DNA from: CAZMNY01 sp964635375
Lineage (GTDB): Bacteria; Planctomycetota; Planctomycetia; Pirellulales; Pirellulaceae
Direction of reading: 5' to 3'
NCBI GenBank assembly: GCA_964635375.1
Contig: CAZWOU010000003.1
Span: 50,649 to 114,648, forward strand
Length of the DNA stretch: 64,000 nt
Made by a program: the position numbers and the translations under genes
Shown: piece by piece, positions 44,750-52,725 of the stretch
How positions within the stretch are numbered: position 1 is the first letter of the stretch
Layout of the letters: each line of letters opens with the position of its first letter
Notes under the pieces: model-generated
Database searches by the model: none
What the model saw: the letters and a program-made list of their open reading frames with translations, nothing else
What the model was told of the DNA's origin: nothing

Positions 44750-46030
44750 CTATTTCGGCTTCCGCTCAACGCGTTCAAGCAAACTCGCCTTGGCGCGTTC
44801 GAGCGGAAAGGGCACATAGGTCGAGAAGGAGCGGATCTGAGCTTTCATGACCCGTGACTGCCGGCTGGCGATGCGATCGGGTTTGCGCGCCCGCGTCTCC
44901 TCGATGCGGGTTCGCTTTTCCTGCTTCTTGAGTCGCTCTAATTCGTCGTCATTGCGATTGATTGCCCGCCCGGTTCTGTTTTGAGCGGCAGCGCCGTCTG
45001 CAGCAATACCCGCCCGCTCGCTATCGAGAGAGTACTTGCGGCGTTCAAGCCGGTAGGCGTCAGATTCATATTGCAGTGCGAGTCGATCGAGTCGGAGGAT
45101 CTCGCGATAGTATCGTTCGCGGGTCTCGGGGTCGAGCACCAATTCAAGCAGCGATTCCAGATAGCGTATCTCGGAAACGATTTCGGCAAGGCCGTAATTC
45201 ACAGATCGCCCATTGGCGTCGACCTCGGCGCGCTGCCTGTCGAGCGGCCTCAAGCGGGCGTTGACTTCGTCAAGTTTCTTTTGCAACTCCTTGGCCAGAC
45301 GCTCCTGGTTCTCACCCAATTCGCCGCGCCGAGCCTGCAGGGCGTCCTTACGAACGGCAATCTCTCTCAGCTTGCGTTCGCGCTCAGCGGCACCCGCAGC
45401 TTCGGTCTCCGCGACTGTCGCATCCTTGCGCACGATCAACGCCTGGTGCTTGCGAATAACGGCTCGACGAGAGTTGAGGAAGACGGAGGCGGACGCGCCC
45501 AAAGCGGTCTCCGCTCGATCGGCGGAAGCCCGCACCTGTTCAATCGTGACCCCCTTGGCGTCGATGCACTCCAAATAGCCGACCATACGGCCCAAGAAGG
45601 CAGCGGCCGCATTGCGATCGGATTCTGGCGCCTTTGCGATCCTGCTTGCCGTTGCTTCGGCATAGAGAAGCGACTTGGGATAATCCCGAATCATGGTGGC
45701 GACCCAGGTGCGAGCCGAATGGGCTTGGACGCTGTCAGCGATTCGCGTCCATTGTTCGGCCGACTCAAGCGCAGTGCGATACTGTCGCTGGCGAATTCGA
45801 ACTAGCGTGACCGCGTTGACCAGGTCGCCATCCAAGGCTCCGTCGGCGACCGCCTTGCGATAACTCTTGTCCGCAGCGTCTCGAGCGGAAATGGAAACTT
45901 TCCACCCGGGCCCCAGCAATGACTTGACGTGTTTCGCATCAGCGTGAACGACTCCGCCCGCGAAAACGACTAGCGCCACAGCAGGCAAGCTCGCGAGAAG
46001 GGGAGTTTGAAGCGGTTTTGCCTTCAACAT
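44750..46030 (-). CDS. Exported coiled-coil protein of unknown function
   Basis: 426 residues; AAGGAG lies 7 bases before the ATG at 46030. A signal peptide (LLASLPAVALVVFAGGVVHA) is followed by an alpha-helical repeat-like region (TLVRIRQRQYRTALESAEQW, about 60-150) and then two long coiled coils (about 215-300 and 335-400), rich in Arg, Glu and Leu (ERLAKELQKKLDEVNARL, LERLKKQEKRTRIEETRARK). It has no enzyme motif. Possibly a periplasmic scaffold or envelope protein. It ends against the bidirectional terminator. Confidence 0.75.
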   Translation of the reverse strand: MLKAKPLQTPLLASLPAVALVVFAGGVVHADAKHVKSLLGPGWKVSISARDAADKSYRKAVADGALDGDLVNAVTLVRIRQRQYRTALESAEQWTRIADSVQAHSARTWVATMIRDYPKSLLYAEATASRIAKAPESDRNAAAAFLGRMVGYLECIDAKGVTIEQVRASADRAETALGASASVFLNSRRAVIRKHQALIVRKDATVAETEAAGAAERERKLREIAVRKDALQARRGELGENQERLAKELQKKLDEVNARLRPLDRQRAEVDANGRSVNYGLAEIVSEIRYLESLLELVLDPETRERYYREILRLDRLALQYESDAYRLERRKYSLDSERAGIAADGAAAQNRTGRAINRNDDELERLKKQEKRTRIEETRARKPDRIASRQSRVMKAQIRSFSTYVPFPLERAKASLLERVERKPK

Positions 46031-46273
46031 GCATCAACTCCTTGAGATTAAGCCAATGGACCATCGCCACTTTCTTGTGTGCTCCTGGCCTACACATCTT
46101 CCTGGTTGCCAAACTCCATCCTATCGAAATGGGGCGCGGTCGGCAAACAATCTGACGCCTTCGGCAATCGATCAGCGCCTTTCGGCAAGCCCCGTCTTGC
46201 TCCGCGTCGCCTTGACCTGGGGCCACTTCTAGCGTGAAATGGGAGGCGTGGTGAAACCGTCAGGAGCAACTCG

Positions 46274-46582
46274 ATGGGCTCGACATTTCAATTTCAAACT
46301 CGCACACTACTCACGGTCATCGCCTTAGTCGCGATCGGCTTGGCGTTGAGTGTGAACGCTCCAATCGGCGCCCGCTTGGCGTTCTTGGCCGGGTTGTCAT
46401 TCTTCTGGATCGGCATCGCTTGCGTAACCGTCGTCGTCGACGCGCGAAGCCGAGGAAACCTGGGCACTATCCTCACTCTGATGTTCGGCCAAGCGATGAT
46501 TCTCGCAAGCACGTGCGTAATCGTTGTGTCGCTTGGCACCTTTCTGCGAACATTGATCTCGCCCTGGCTGATCATGAGCTGA
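46274..46582 (+). CDS. Small membrane protein
   Basis: 102 residues with AGGAGC six bases before the ATG. FQTRTLLTVIALVAIGLALS at the N-terminus matches the Arg-Thr-Leu-Leu membrane-entry pattern common among small planctomycete membrane proteins. Three membrane helices (about 10-28, 33-54, 66-90) and very short loops leave no room for a soluble domain. The function is unknown. Confidence 0.7.
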   Translation: MGSTFQFQTRTLLTVIALVAIGLALSVNAPIGARLAFLAGLSFFWIGIACVTVVVDARSRGNLGTILTLMFGQAMILASTCVIVVSLGTFLRTLISPWLIMS

Positions 46583-46606
46583 GCCGAGGTTGCCAGAGTT
46601 CCGAGT

Positions 46607-47644
46607 TCATTGCTGGGGCACGGAAAAATCGCCTTCGCCATCGCGCCAAACGCAGTGGATGTGATTGGCTGGATTGCCCGCCGGATCAGGTTGAGTGTTG
46701 ACGAATTCGATCAGAAACGATGGTCCTTGAATTCGATAATAGTGGCCGACGCCAGGCTTGAGCGCTCCAGCCCAAGCAAAATGCACGTTTTCCGGTCCCC
46801 CTTTGAGGATCCTCTGAATCCGCGAGTTGCGAACATCTTCTGGCATGTTGGACGCGTAGACGCCGACCAAGGATCGCATCGTCTTCTTCTGTTCTTCATT
46901 GAGTTCGGCGTAGCTCACACCAACTCGTTCGTCTTTGGGCGTCGCTCGCTCACCAGCTCCGCGGATTTCCCGAGGCGCCTTTTTGTCGATGATCGCTTTT
47001 GTCTTTTGCTTTGCATCGAGCGAGTTAACAAGATCGAACCCGATCTGCTCTTCACGAGCGAGGATTCGCAGCCCCTTCTTGACTCCAGCAATGTCCGATT
47101 TCATTTCGGCCGGGTTGGCCGCGAAGAAAGTCGGCGTGGAGGAAATGACTCGATTGCCTTCGACGGCGAAGTTGAGAGAGAGGTGATGGCCTTCGATGCT
47201 CAAGCCCCATTTTGAATCGGCGGCAGGTTTGCCGAACAAAGTGTAATAGTAGCGTTGCGAGTCGCGGATGTTGCCGCCTTCCTTCGACTTCTCCAACTCA
47301 GCCAGCACCTTTTCCAGTTCCATGACCTTGAGGGCCTTGTCATAGCCGACTTGGCTGAGCGTTGTGCGGAGCAGAGCGAGCGCTGCCGCTCGCTGGCTCT
47401 CGTTCATGTCCTTGATTTGCAGTCCCTTGCGTTCGTTCTTCGGAATGAAATGCCAGTCCGCTCGCTTGGGCGACTCAAAGGGCATCGTGGATTGGATTCG
47501 TTGCTTAGCGTCTAGCGAAGCCAGGAACTTCGTCGCAGCCCCGGTCATAGACTCGCCAGTTGCAGCGACGCGCCAACTGGCGGCCGTCGCGGAGGCGGCA
47601 AGTGTGACAAGCAGAATGCTCCAGAATAGTCGCCCGTGTTCCAT
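46607..47644 (-). CDS. Exported DUF3500 protein
   Basis: 345 residues from the ATG at 47644, with GAGAAG upstream and a signal peptide (LFWSILLVTLAASATAASWR); the frame is open further but the extra residues lack export character. The DUF3500 pattern is clear: FLASLDAKQRIQSTMPFESP, DWHFIPKNERKGLQIKDM, WGLSIEGHHLSLNFAVEGN, STPTFFAANPAEM and LIEFVNTQPDPAGNPANHIH near the end. No biochemical role is established for the family. The conserved His and Asp/Asn residues could bind metal, but that is inference. Confidence 0.9.
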   Translation of the reverse strand: MEHGRLFWSILLVTLAASATAASWRVAATGESMTGAATKFLASLDAKQRIQSTMPFESPKRADWHFIPKNERKGLQIKDMNESQRAAALALLRTTLSQVGYDKALKVMELEKVLAELEKSKEGGNIRDSQRYYYTLFGKPAADSKWGLSIEGHHLSLNFAVEGNRVISSTPTFFAANPAEMKSDIAGVKKGLRILAREEQIGFDLVNSLDAKQKTKAIIDKKAPREIRGAGERATPKDERVGVSYAELNEEQKKTMRSLVGVYASNMPEDVRNSRIQRILKGGPENVHFAWAGALKPGVGHYYRIQGPSFLIEFVNTQPDPAGNPANHIHCVWRDGEGDFSVPQQ

Positions 47645-47711
47645 CGTACTTCTCACTTTGGTTCGTTGTGCAGAAAGGAAAGAGCACGACGCGTGTCGCC
47701 GTGCAGCGGTC

Positions 47712-48713
47712 TCAGGTATCGCGTCCCGTGATTGGATAGGCAGTATCCTGGAATCCGACTCCGCTGTGCTCGCCCGGGCAGACGAGGCTGTCCACAAACG
47801 CCTCATCCTCAGCCGACAACTCGACCTCAAGGCTTCTCAAGTTATCATCAAATTGAGCTTCCGTGCGCGGCCCGACGATGACTGACGACACGATCGAGTT
47901 GGCCATGCACCACGCGAGTGAGAATTGAGAAGCTGTCGTTCCCGCCGCCTGCGACCGCTCATTGATCTGCTGAGAAATCTCCAGACTGGCGTCGCGAAGC
48001 TCGGCTTGCTGCATACGCTTGTCGTTTCGTGAAGCGCGACTGCCATCGGGATAATCCTGACCGACTCGGTACTTCCCAGTGAGGATGCCTCGAGCCAGAG
48101 GACTGTAGGTCACCACTCCCACGCCATGTTCCCTGGCAAGCGGCAAAAGTTCCACCTCAATGTCACGATTGACAATGTTGTAGAGGGGCTGAACACAGAC
48201 AAAGCGTTCGAGTCCAAGTCGATCGCTGGTCCATAGCGCTTCGCACAGCCGCCAAGCGCGGAAATTGGAACAGGCGACATAGCGCACCTTGCCGCTCCGC
48301 ACCATATCGTCCAGAGCGCGGAGCGACTCTTCAATTGGCGTGTCGTAGTCCGGCGTGTGCTGGTAGTAGATGTCGACATAGTCGAGCCCTAGGCGGCTCA
48401 GGCTGGCGTCCAAGGCTCTCATCAGGTGACCTCGACTGGCGCCTCGATCATTGGGGCCATCGCCCATGGGTTGAGAGCCCTTCGTCGCCAAAACCACGTC
48501 GTCGCGGCGGTCTGCGATAGCTCGACCTACGATCGCTTCGGATTCGCCGACATTATACATGTCAGCGGTATCGACAAAGTTGATCCCCAGGTCGAGCGCC
48601 TTGTGAATAATCCGAGCTGAGTCGTTTTCGCTCGTCTGCCCTCCGAACATCATCGTCCCCAAGCAAAGGGGCGAGACTTTCAGGCCAGATCGGCCCAAAT
48701 TGCGATATTCCAC
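47712..48713 (-). CDS. Aldo/keto reductase
   Basis: 333 residues, a full TIM-barrel AKR. The catalytic set is present: Asp and Tyr in INFVDTADMYNVGESE, Lys in VVLATKGSQPMGDGPN and His in VDIYYQHTPDYDTPIEE. The NADPH-binding end includes VVTYSPLARGILTGKYR and SSVIVGPRTEAQFDDNLRSL. It reduces an aldehyde or ketone with NADPH in the cytoplasm. The sequence is of the YajO/Tas-like group rather than the sugar reductases; the substrate is unknown. It is on the same strand as the neighbouring DUF3500 and membrane-protein genes but separated by 67-102 bp. Confidence 0.93.
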   Translation of the reverse strand: MEYRNLGRSGLKVSPLCLGTMMFGGQTSENDSARIIHKALDLGINFVDTADMYNVGESEAIVGRAIADRRDDVVLATKGSQPMGDGPNDRGASRGHLMRALDASLSRLGLDYVDIYYQHTPDYDTPIEESLRALDDMVRSGKVRYVACSNFRAWRLCEALWTSDRLGLERFVCVQPLYNIVNRDIEVELLPLAREHGVGVVTYSPLARGILTGKYRVGQDYPDGSRASRNDKRMQQAELRDASLEISQQINERSQAAGTTASQFSLAWCMANSIVSSVIVGPRTEAQFDDNLRSLEVELSAEDEAFVDSLVCPGEHSGVGFQDTAYPITGRDT

Positions 48714-48815
48714 CGTCGTGCTCCATTGCCTGTGATCATCTCGCCAACTCAGAGGGTTCAGTATACGCGTCTCGCAGCGCCTACCACAGTACCGAATGGC
48801 TCGTGGGCGAGTCGC

Positions 48816-49709
48816 CTACGCCTCCGAATCTGCGAACGGGCTCTCACCGTTCTCATCAAAGGGCGATTCGATGATGTTCGAGGTTTGCCCCATCCGGATT
48901 TCGAGCTGATAACCGTTCGCCTTGAGGATCACACAAAAGGCGACAAACGTGGCCGAAACGCCAGCAAGCAGCGACAACCATACTCCAGCCGCGCTGACCG
49001 AACCGGCGCCGGCAAGGAACCAAACGGCGACCAACGGAAGTAGGACCATCAGCGAGAAGTAGCTAATCAGTACGGCCAGTGTCCCGCGAGTGTGGGTGGG
49101 GAGTAGAATCCCCATCAACAAGGGTGTCGCAAACATCAGCATGAACATACTGGAATACACGGCTAAGACCAGTGACATGGCCAGCGATTCCGAGTTCCCG
49201 CCGACTTGAGTGACGAACCGGCACAACGCCATGGCGAAGCCAAAATAGAACATCACAAGCATGATCTCGAGAATCCCAAAACGCCTTTCGTTTCCGCTCG
49301 AATTTACTGCGGGGCGCCGCACCCGCCAGCCAATGACAATCCGGCCAAGCCAAAGCGGCGCTTGAGCGGAAAGGAATATCAGCGGGATCATGAGATTCAC
49401 TTGAAACAATGCCCGAAGCCACTGCTCATTGACACCCGTGGCTATTAGCAGCAGACCCTCGTTGAAGCCGATCACAACCATGGCAAAGGCAATCGGCCAG
49501 CGAACCCAGAAGCGGTTGGGCCCAATGGTCGCCCACAGCGCCATGAAACCGAGTTCGCCCATGACGCAACCGCCTGCAAAAGCGCCCGCGAATTCGTTTG
49601 GGAGGCGGGTCGCCGCAAGCAGAGCGATGCCGTTGAGCACAAGCGAGTAGAGGAAGAAACCGGTAACCAGACCGACTCCACGCATGTCTTCTTTTGAGAG
49701 CTGTTTCAC
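48816..49709 (-). CDS. Multi-pass membrane protein of unknown function
   Basis: 297 residues from the GTG at 49709, chosen because AGGTGG lies 6 bases upstream; an ATG at 49685 is a weaker choice. About eight membrane helices are seen, e.g. LVTGFFLYSLVLNGIALLAA, WPIAFAMVVIGFNEGLLLIA, MLVMFYFGFAMALCRFVTQV and FSLMVLLPLVAVWFLAGAGS. The N-terminus KQLSKEDMRGVGL and the last 35 residues (Asn/Glu/Ser-rich, ESPFDENGESPFADSEA) are soluble. No transporter signature was recognised. Confidence 0.75.
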   Translation of the reverse strand: MKQLSKEDMRGVGLVTGFFLYSLVLNGIALLAATRLPNEFAGAFAGGCVMGELGFMALWATIGPNRFWVRWPIAFAMVVIGFNEGLLLIATGVNEQWLRALFQVNLMIPLIFLSAQAPLWLGRIVIGWRVRRPAVNSSGNERRFGILEIMLVMFYFGFAMALCRFVTQVGGNSESLAMSLVLAVYSSMFMLMFATPLLMGILLPTHTRGTLAVLISYFSLMVLLPLVAVWFLAGAGSVSAAGVWLSLLAGVSATFVAFCVILKANGYQLEIRMGQTSNIIESPFDENGESPFADSEA

Positions 49710-50055
49710 TGGCAACCACCTGCGGCAACAATTCCGATCCCAACACGCCGACAACGAATGGTCACACCACGTGGAAAGCAAGAGTGGGACTCAAGAGAAC
49801 AGAGTATAACTTGGCTTGTCCGATTACGCGGGTCGGGAACGTAAATCGAACATTGGAACTTTCACCGCCAGCGCGATCCGTGTCAAGCTCCCCGAACGAA
49901 CCCGGCGTCAAATCGATCCCCACTGCAACAAGCCCTCTCGGCCTCCACAACTTTGCCCCTTCGGCGTTTTCTTGTGAAGAATTGGCGTATCTTGATACTC
50001 ATCTACGTCCCAGTCGCCGACTCACCCAGCCCGATATTATCCCAAGGTGCCGCCC
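49710..50055. other. Divergent intergenic region
   Basis: 346 bases between the membrane-protein gene and menC. For menC, TTGTGA (49972-49977) and GATACT (49994-49999) with a 16-bp spacer are a possible promoter; the -10 region includes the small palindrome GTATC-TT-GATAC (49987-49998). For the membrane protein, TATACT read leftwards near 49802 is a possible -10. Confidence 0.4.
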
Positions 50056-51168
50056 ATGAGAATCGACCGAATTGAGTTGTTTCACGTCGCGATGCCGCTG
50101 ATTTCTCCTTGGCGAACAGCTTATGGAGAAGATGCCGAGGTCCACTCAGTGCTCTGCCGCATGAGCAGTGGCTCGGTGTCAGCGTGGGGCGAGAGCTCGC
50201 CGCTCGCCGCGCCCTGCTACAGCCCGGAGTGGGGGGGAGGCGTGTTCGCCGCCGTAGATCAATGGATGGCGCCGCGGGTGATCGGAAGGGAGATCGAGAC
50301 CGGCCAACAACTGCAATCCGAGTTGGCCATATTCAAGGGAAATCCCTTCGCCAAGGCCGTTCTCGACACCGCCTGGTGGTCGCTGAAAAGCCGTGTGAGC
50401 GGCACACCATTGCACCGCTTGCTGGGAGCAAATCGCGACATTGTTGCCGTCGGTGCGGATTTCGGCGTGCTCGACAGCATTGAAGAACTGCTCGAAGTCG
50501 TCGATCGAGCCGTCGACGAGGGCTACCCACGTGTCAAACTCAAATTCCGCCCCGGTTGGGACTTGCCCATGCTGCGAGCCGTTCGAGACCGACACCCCGA
50601 ACAGCCAATCCACATCGACTGCAACAGCGGCTACCGACTGGGCGACCTCGAGTTGTTTCGAGCCATCGATCGACTCCAATTGGAGATGATCGAGCAGCCG
50701 CTTCGCCATGACGATGTCCTGGATCACGCCCAATTGCAGAGCGCCATTGAGACTCCTGTCTGCCTGGACGAGAGCATCGTTTCGGTCGAAAGCGCGAGGC
50801 AGGCGATTCAAGTTGGGGCCTGCAAGTACGTTAACGTCAAGCCTGGCCGAGTCGGAGGGTTGACCCCAGCCGTCCAGATACACGATCTTTGCCGCGACGC
50901 AGCCGTACCCTGCTGGGTCGGCGGGATGCTGGAGAGTGCGACCGGCGCGGCGATCTGCGCCTCGCTCGCGATGCTCGGCCAGTTCACCTATCCCGCCGAT
51001 ATCTTTCCCAGCAGTCGTTTCTACGCTGAGGACCTGAGCGACGATCCGCTGATGCTCTGCGCCCCAGCCGGACAGAGGGTCCCTTCCGTGGCCGCGCCAG
51101 ACGTGATTCCCGAGCCGAATCCGAACCGCTTGAGACAACTTTCTTTACAGCAATCCGTTCACGAATAG
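50056..51168 (+). CDS. menC: o-Succinylbenzoate synthase-like enolase-superfamily enzyme
   Basis: 370 residues from the ATG at 50056 (AAGGTG 6 bases upstream; a GTG at 50047 is the alternative). The MenC/N-acylamino-acid racemase layout is complete: capping domain MRIDRIELFHVAMPLISPWR, catalytic Lys in RVKLKFRPGWDL, metal ligands Asp in HIDCNSGYRL, Glu in LEMIEQPLRHDD and Asp in CLDESIVSVES, and a second catalytic Lys in VNVKPGRVGGLTPAVQIHD. MenC dehydrates SHCHC to o-succinylbenzoate in menaquinone synthesis; relatives racemise N-acyl amino acids, and the two cannot be told apart here. No other men gene is nearby. Confidence 0.87.
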   Translation: MRIDRIELFHVAMPLISPWRTAYGEDAEVHSVLCRMSSGSVSAWGESSPLAAPCYSPEWGGGVFAAVDQWMAPRVIGREIETGQQLQSELAIFKGNPFAKAVLDTAWWSLKSRVSGTPLHRLLGANRDIVAVGADFGVLDSIEELLEVVDRAVDEGYPRVKLKFRPGWDLPMLRAVRDRHPEQPIHIDCNSGYRLGDLELFRAIDRLQLEMIEQPLRHDDVLDHAQLQSAIETPVCLDESIVSVESARQAIQVGACKYVNVKPGRVGGLTPAVQIHDLCRDAAVPCWVGGMLESATGAAICASLAMLGQFTYPADIFPSSRFYAEDLSDDPLMLCAPAGQRVPSVAAPDVIPEPNPNRLRQLSLQQSVHE

Positions 51169-51603
51169 GGCAGTCCCAGCGTGAGAGCTTGCTCGGGCAA
51201 ACAGCCGCTTTCCTTGTTTTCTTAGCGATTGCGGGGCCTCCTATGCTCCGAAGCCACTGGGCGACTATTGTCGTGTTTCTCGTGGCCGTTGCTCGAATCG
51301 CAGGATGGGTGGCCACAAAAAGCACGAGAAGGAAAAGGGCGTCGGCCGGCGCGGCGTTCTTCACGCCAGATGAGAAAGCAAGACGGTCAGAAGGGAGAAA
51401 CGGACAGGGTGAACCAAAAACAAGCCAGGGGGCTTCATCGCGTCTGGCTCCCCCACCGTGGCGAGGAAACGAGACAGCTTTGCGAATCTCGGCAAACAAG
51501 GGCTGCTGCCATCTTGTTCCGACCCCCCTTCATGCCCGATAATTTCAAAATCAGTTGGCGCTCACCGCGCCGTGCTCCCCCAAGTTCCTTCCGCTGGCGA
51601 AAC
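51169..51603. other. Intergenic region with a repeat-like segment
   Basis: 435 bases. Around 51300-51340 it reads GATGGGTGGCCACAAAAAGC and continues with an ACGAGAAGGAAAAG stretch. It resembles the Lys-codon-like dispersed intergenic repeats I associate with planctomycete genomes. An open frame of 117 codons from 51189 crosses it but loses any protein-like pattern after the first 40 residues. Confidence 0.35.
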
Positions 51604-52002
51604 ATGTCCCAAGATAAAGACTCCACCCAATCGAAACGGATTCTCCTGGTCGACGACGATGCCGAGATCATCGACGCGATGGAATACGCTCTTGCTGCAA
51701 AGGGCTACACAATTCTCATCGCTCGCGACGGAAATCAAGGGCTCGCGATGGCCGAGCGAGAAGATCCCGATCTCGTTGTGCTCGACATGATGATGCCGAA
51801 ACGCAGCGGATTTCTCGTACTGGAGAAGCTTCGCCGCACTCGCGAAACTCCGCTCCGCGTGATCATGATCACCGCCAACGAGGGAAGTCGTCACAAGGCC
51901 TACGCCGAAATGTTGGGTGTTGACGAATACATCCGCAAACCATTCGCCATGGACCGACTGGTCGACAGCGTTGGCCGACTGCTCGCCGACGCGGCTGGAT
52001 AA
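51604..52002 (+). CDS. Single-domain response regulator
   Basis: 132 residues from the ATG at 51604; earlier in-frame starts run through the intergenic repeat. The receiver domain is complete: acidic residues in RILLVDDDAEIIDAMEY, phospho-acceptor Asp in PDLVVLDMMMPKRSGFLVLE, Thr in VIMITANEGSRHKA and Lys in VDEYIRKPFAMDRLVDSV. There is no output domain, so it works by protein contact or as a relay. No kinase is adjacent. It lies before the PrkA cluster on the same strand but separated by 723 bp. Confidence 0.92.
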   Translation: MSQDKDSTQSKRILLVDDDAEIIDAMEYALAAKGYTILIARDGNQGLAMAEREDPDLVVLDMMMPKRSGFLVLEKLRRTRETPLRVIMITANEGSRHKAYAEMLGVDEYIRKPFAMDRLVDSVGRLLADAAG

Positions 52003-52725
52003 CCTGTCGAAGGGCGACTATTGCGGCATTGAGGCGGACATGGCGCGTGCGCCCAGGCCTCGACTTCGTGAAAACCGTAACGAATAGTTGCCTCAATTCG
52101 TGTCGCGCGGCGCGGCTGGTCGATTTGGCTTTTAGAAAAAATATCTTTGTGGTTTCAATCCGCGACAGTCAAACGTGTTGCGCATCCCGAGATCGATTTT
52201 CGAGCGGTGGGGTGGTCTTTTGCATAACGATTCGGCTTGTCGGATTCAGATATCCGAATTATTGTTGAACAGTGAAGTAGCGAAGAGATTCATCCGCTGC
52301 GGAGAGCCCAGCCACCGAGAAGACGTGGTTTGAGGCTGGGTGAGAGCCGCAGTAGCCGCGAACGCTCTTTTTCAATCTCTCTTGATGCAGGCGCGCTTTA
52401 TTCGCCGAGGCCGGGACTTGTAACACCGGCCTGTGCCGCCTCCACGGTACGACCCCCCGTATTGGTCTTGCTGTTTTCTTGTGCGCCTCAACGTCCCCTT
52501 CCGTCGGCTGTCGCGTCGTCACTGGTATTCGTGACTGACAAGACGAGTCTCTGGAGTGCTGCGCCTGGCCACATCAATTGGTCCGCGCGAGGAAGCCTGC
52601 GGGGCGAGGATTGAAGCGTGGGAGCGAACGTCAACGGGCGAGCAAGCGTTGGAACAGAGAAACTCGAATCGGCCGCCTCGATAGCGGCCAGTGATCGTCG
52701 TTTGGCTACGACGAAGGAGGATTTC
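52003..52725. other. Long gene-free leader upstream of prkA
   Basis: 723 bases with no supportable gene. It presumably contains the prkA promoter and possibly a long structured leader. I could not fit a known riboswitch or sigma-54 promoter. It ends with the strong ribosome site AAGGAGG (52714-52720), which fixes the prkA start. Confidence 0.5.

Noticed and set aside
50179..51138. 319-codon frame antisense to menC
   Set aside because: Same explanation; the menC catalytic residues are all intact on the plus strand.
51189..51542. Possible 117-residue membrane protein between menC and the receiver gene
   Set aside because: Only the first part looks hydrophobic; the rest runs through a repeat-like segment and ends as random sequence, with no ribosome site.
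52003..52725. Riboswitch or sigma-54 promoter in the prkA leader
   Set aside because: I could not match any known consensus core by eye; the region is reported only as an unexplained leader.
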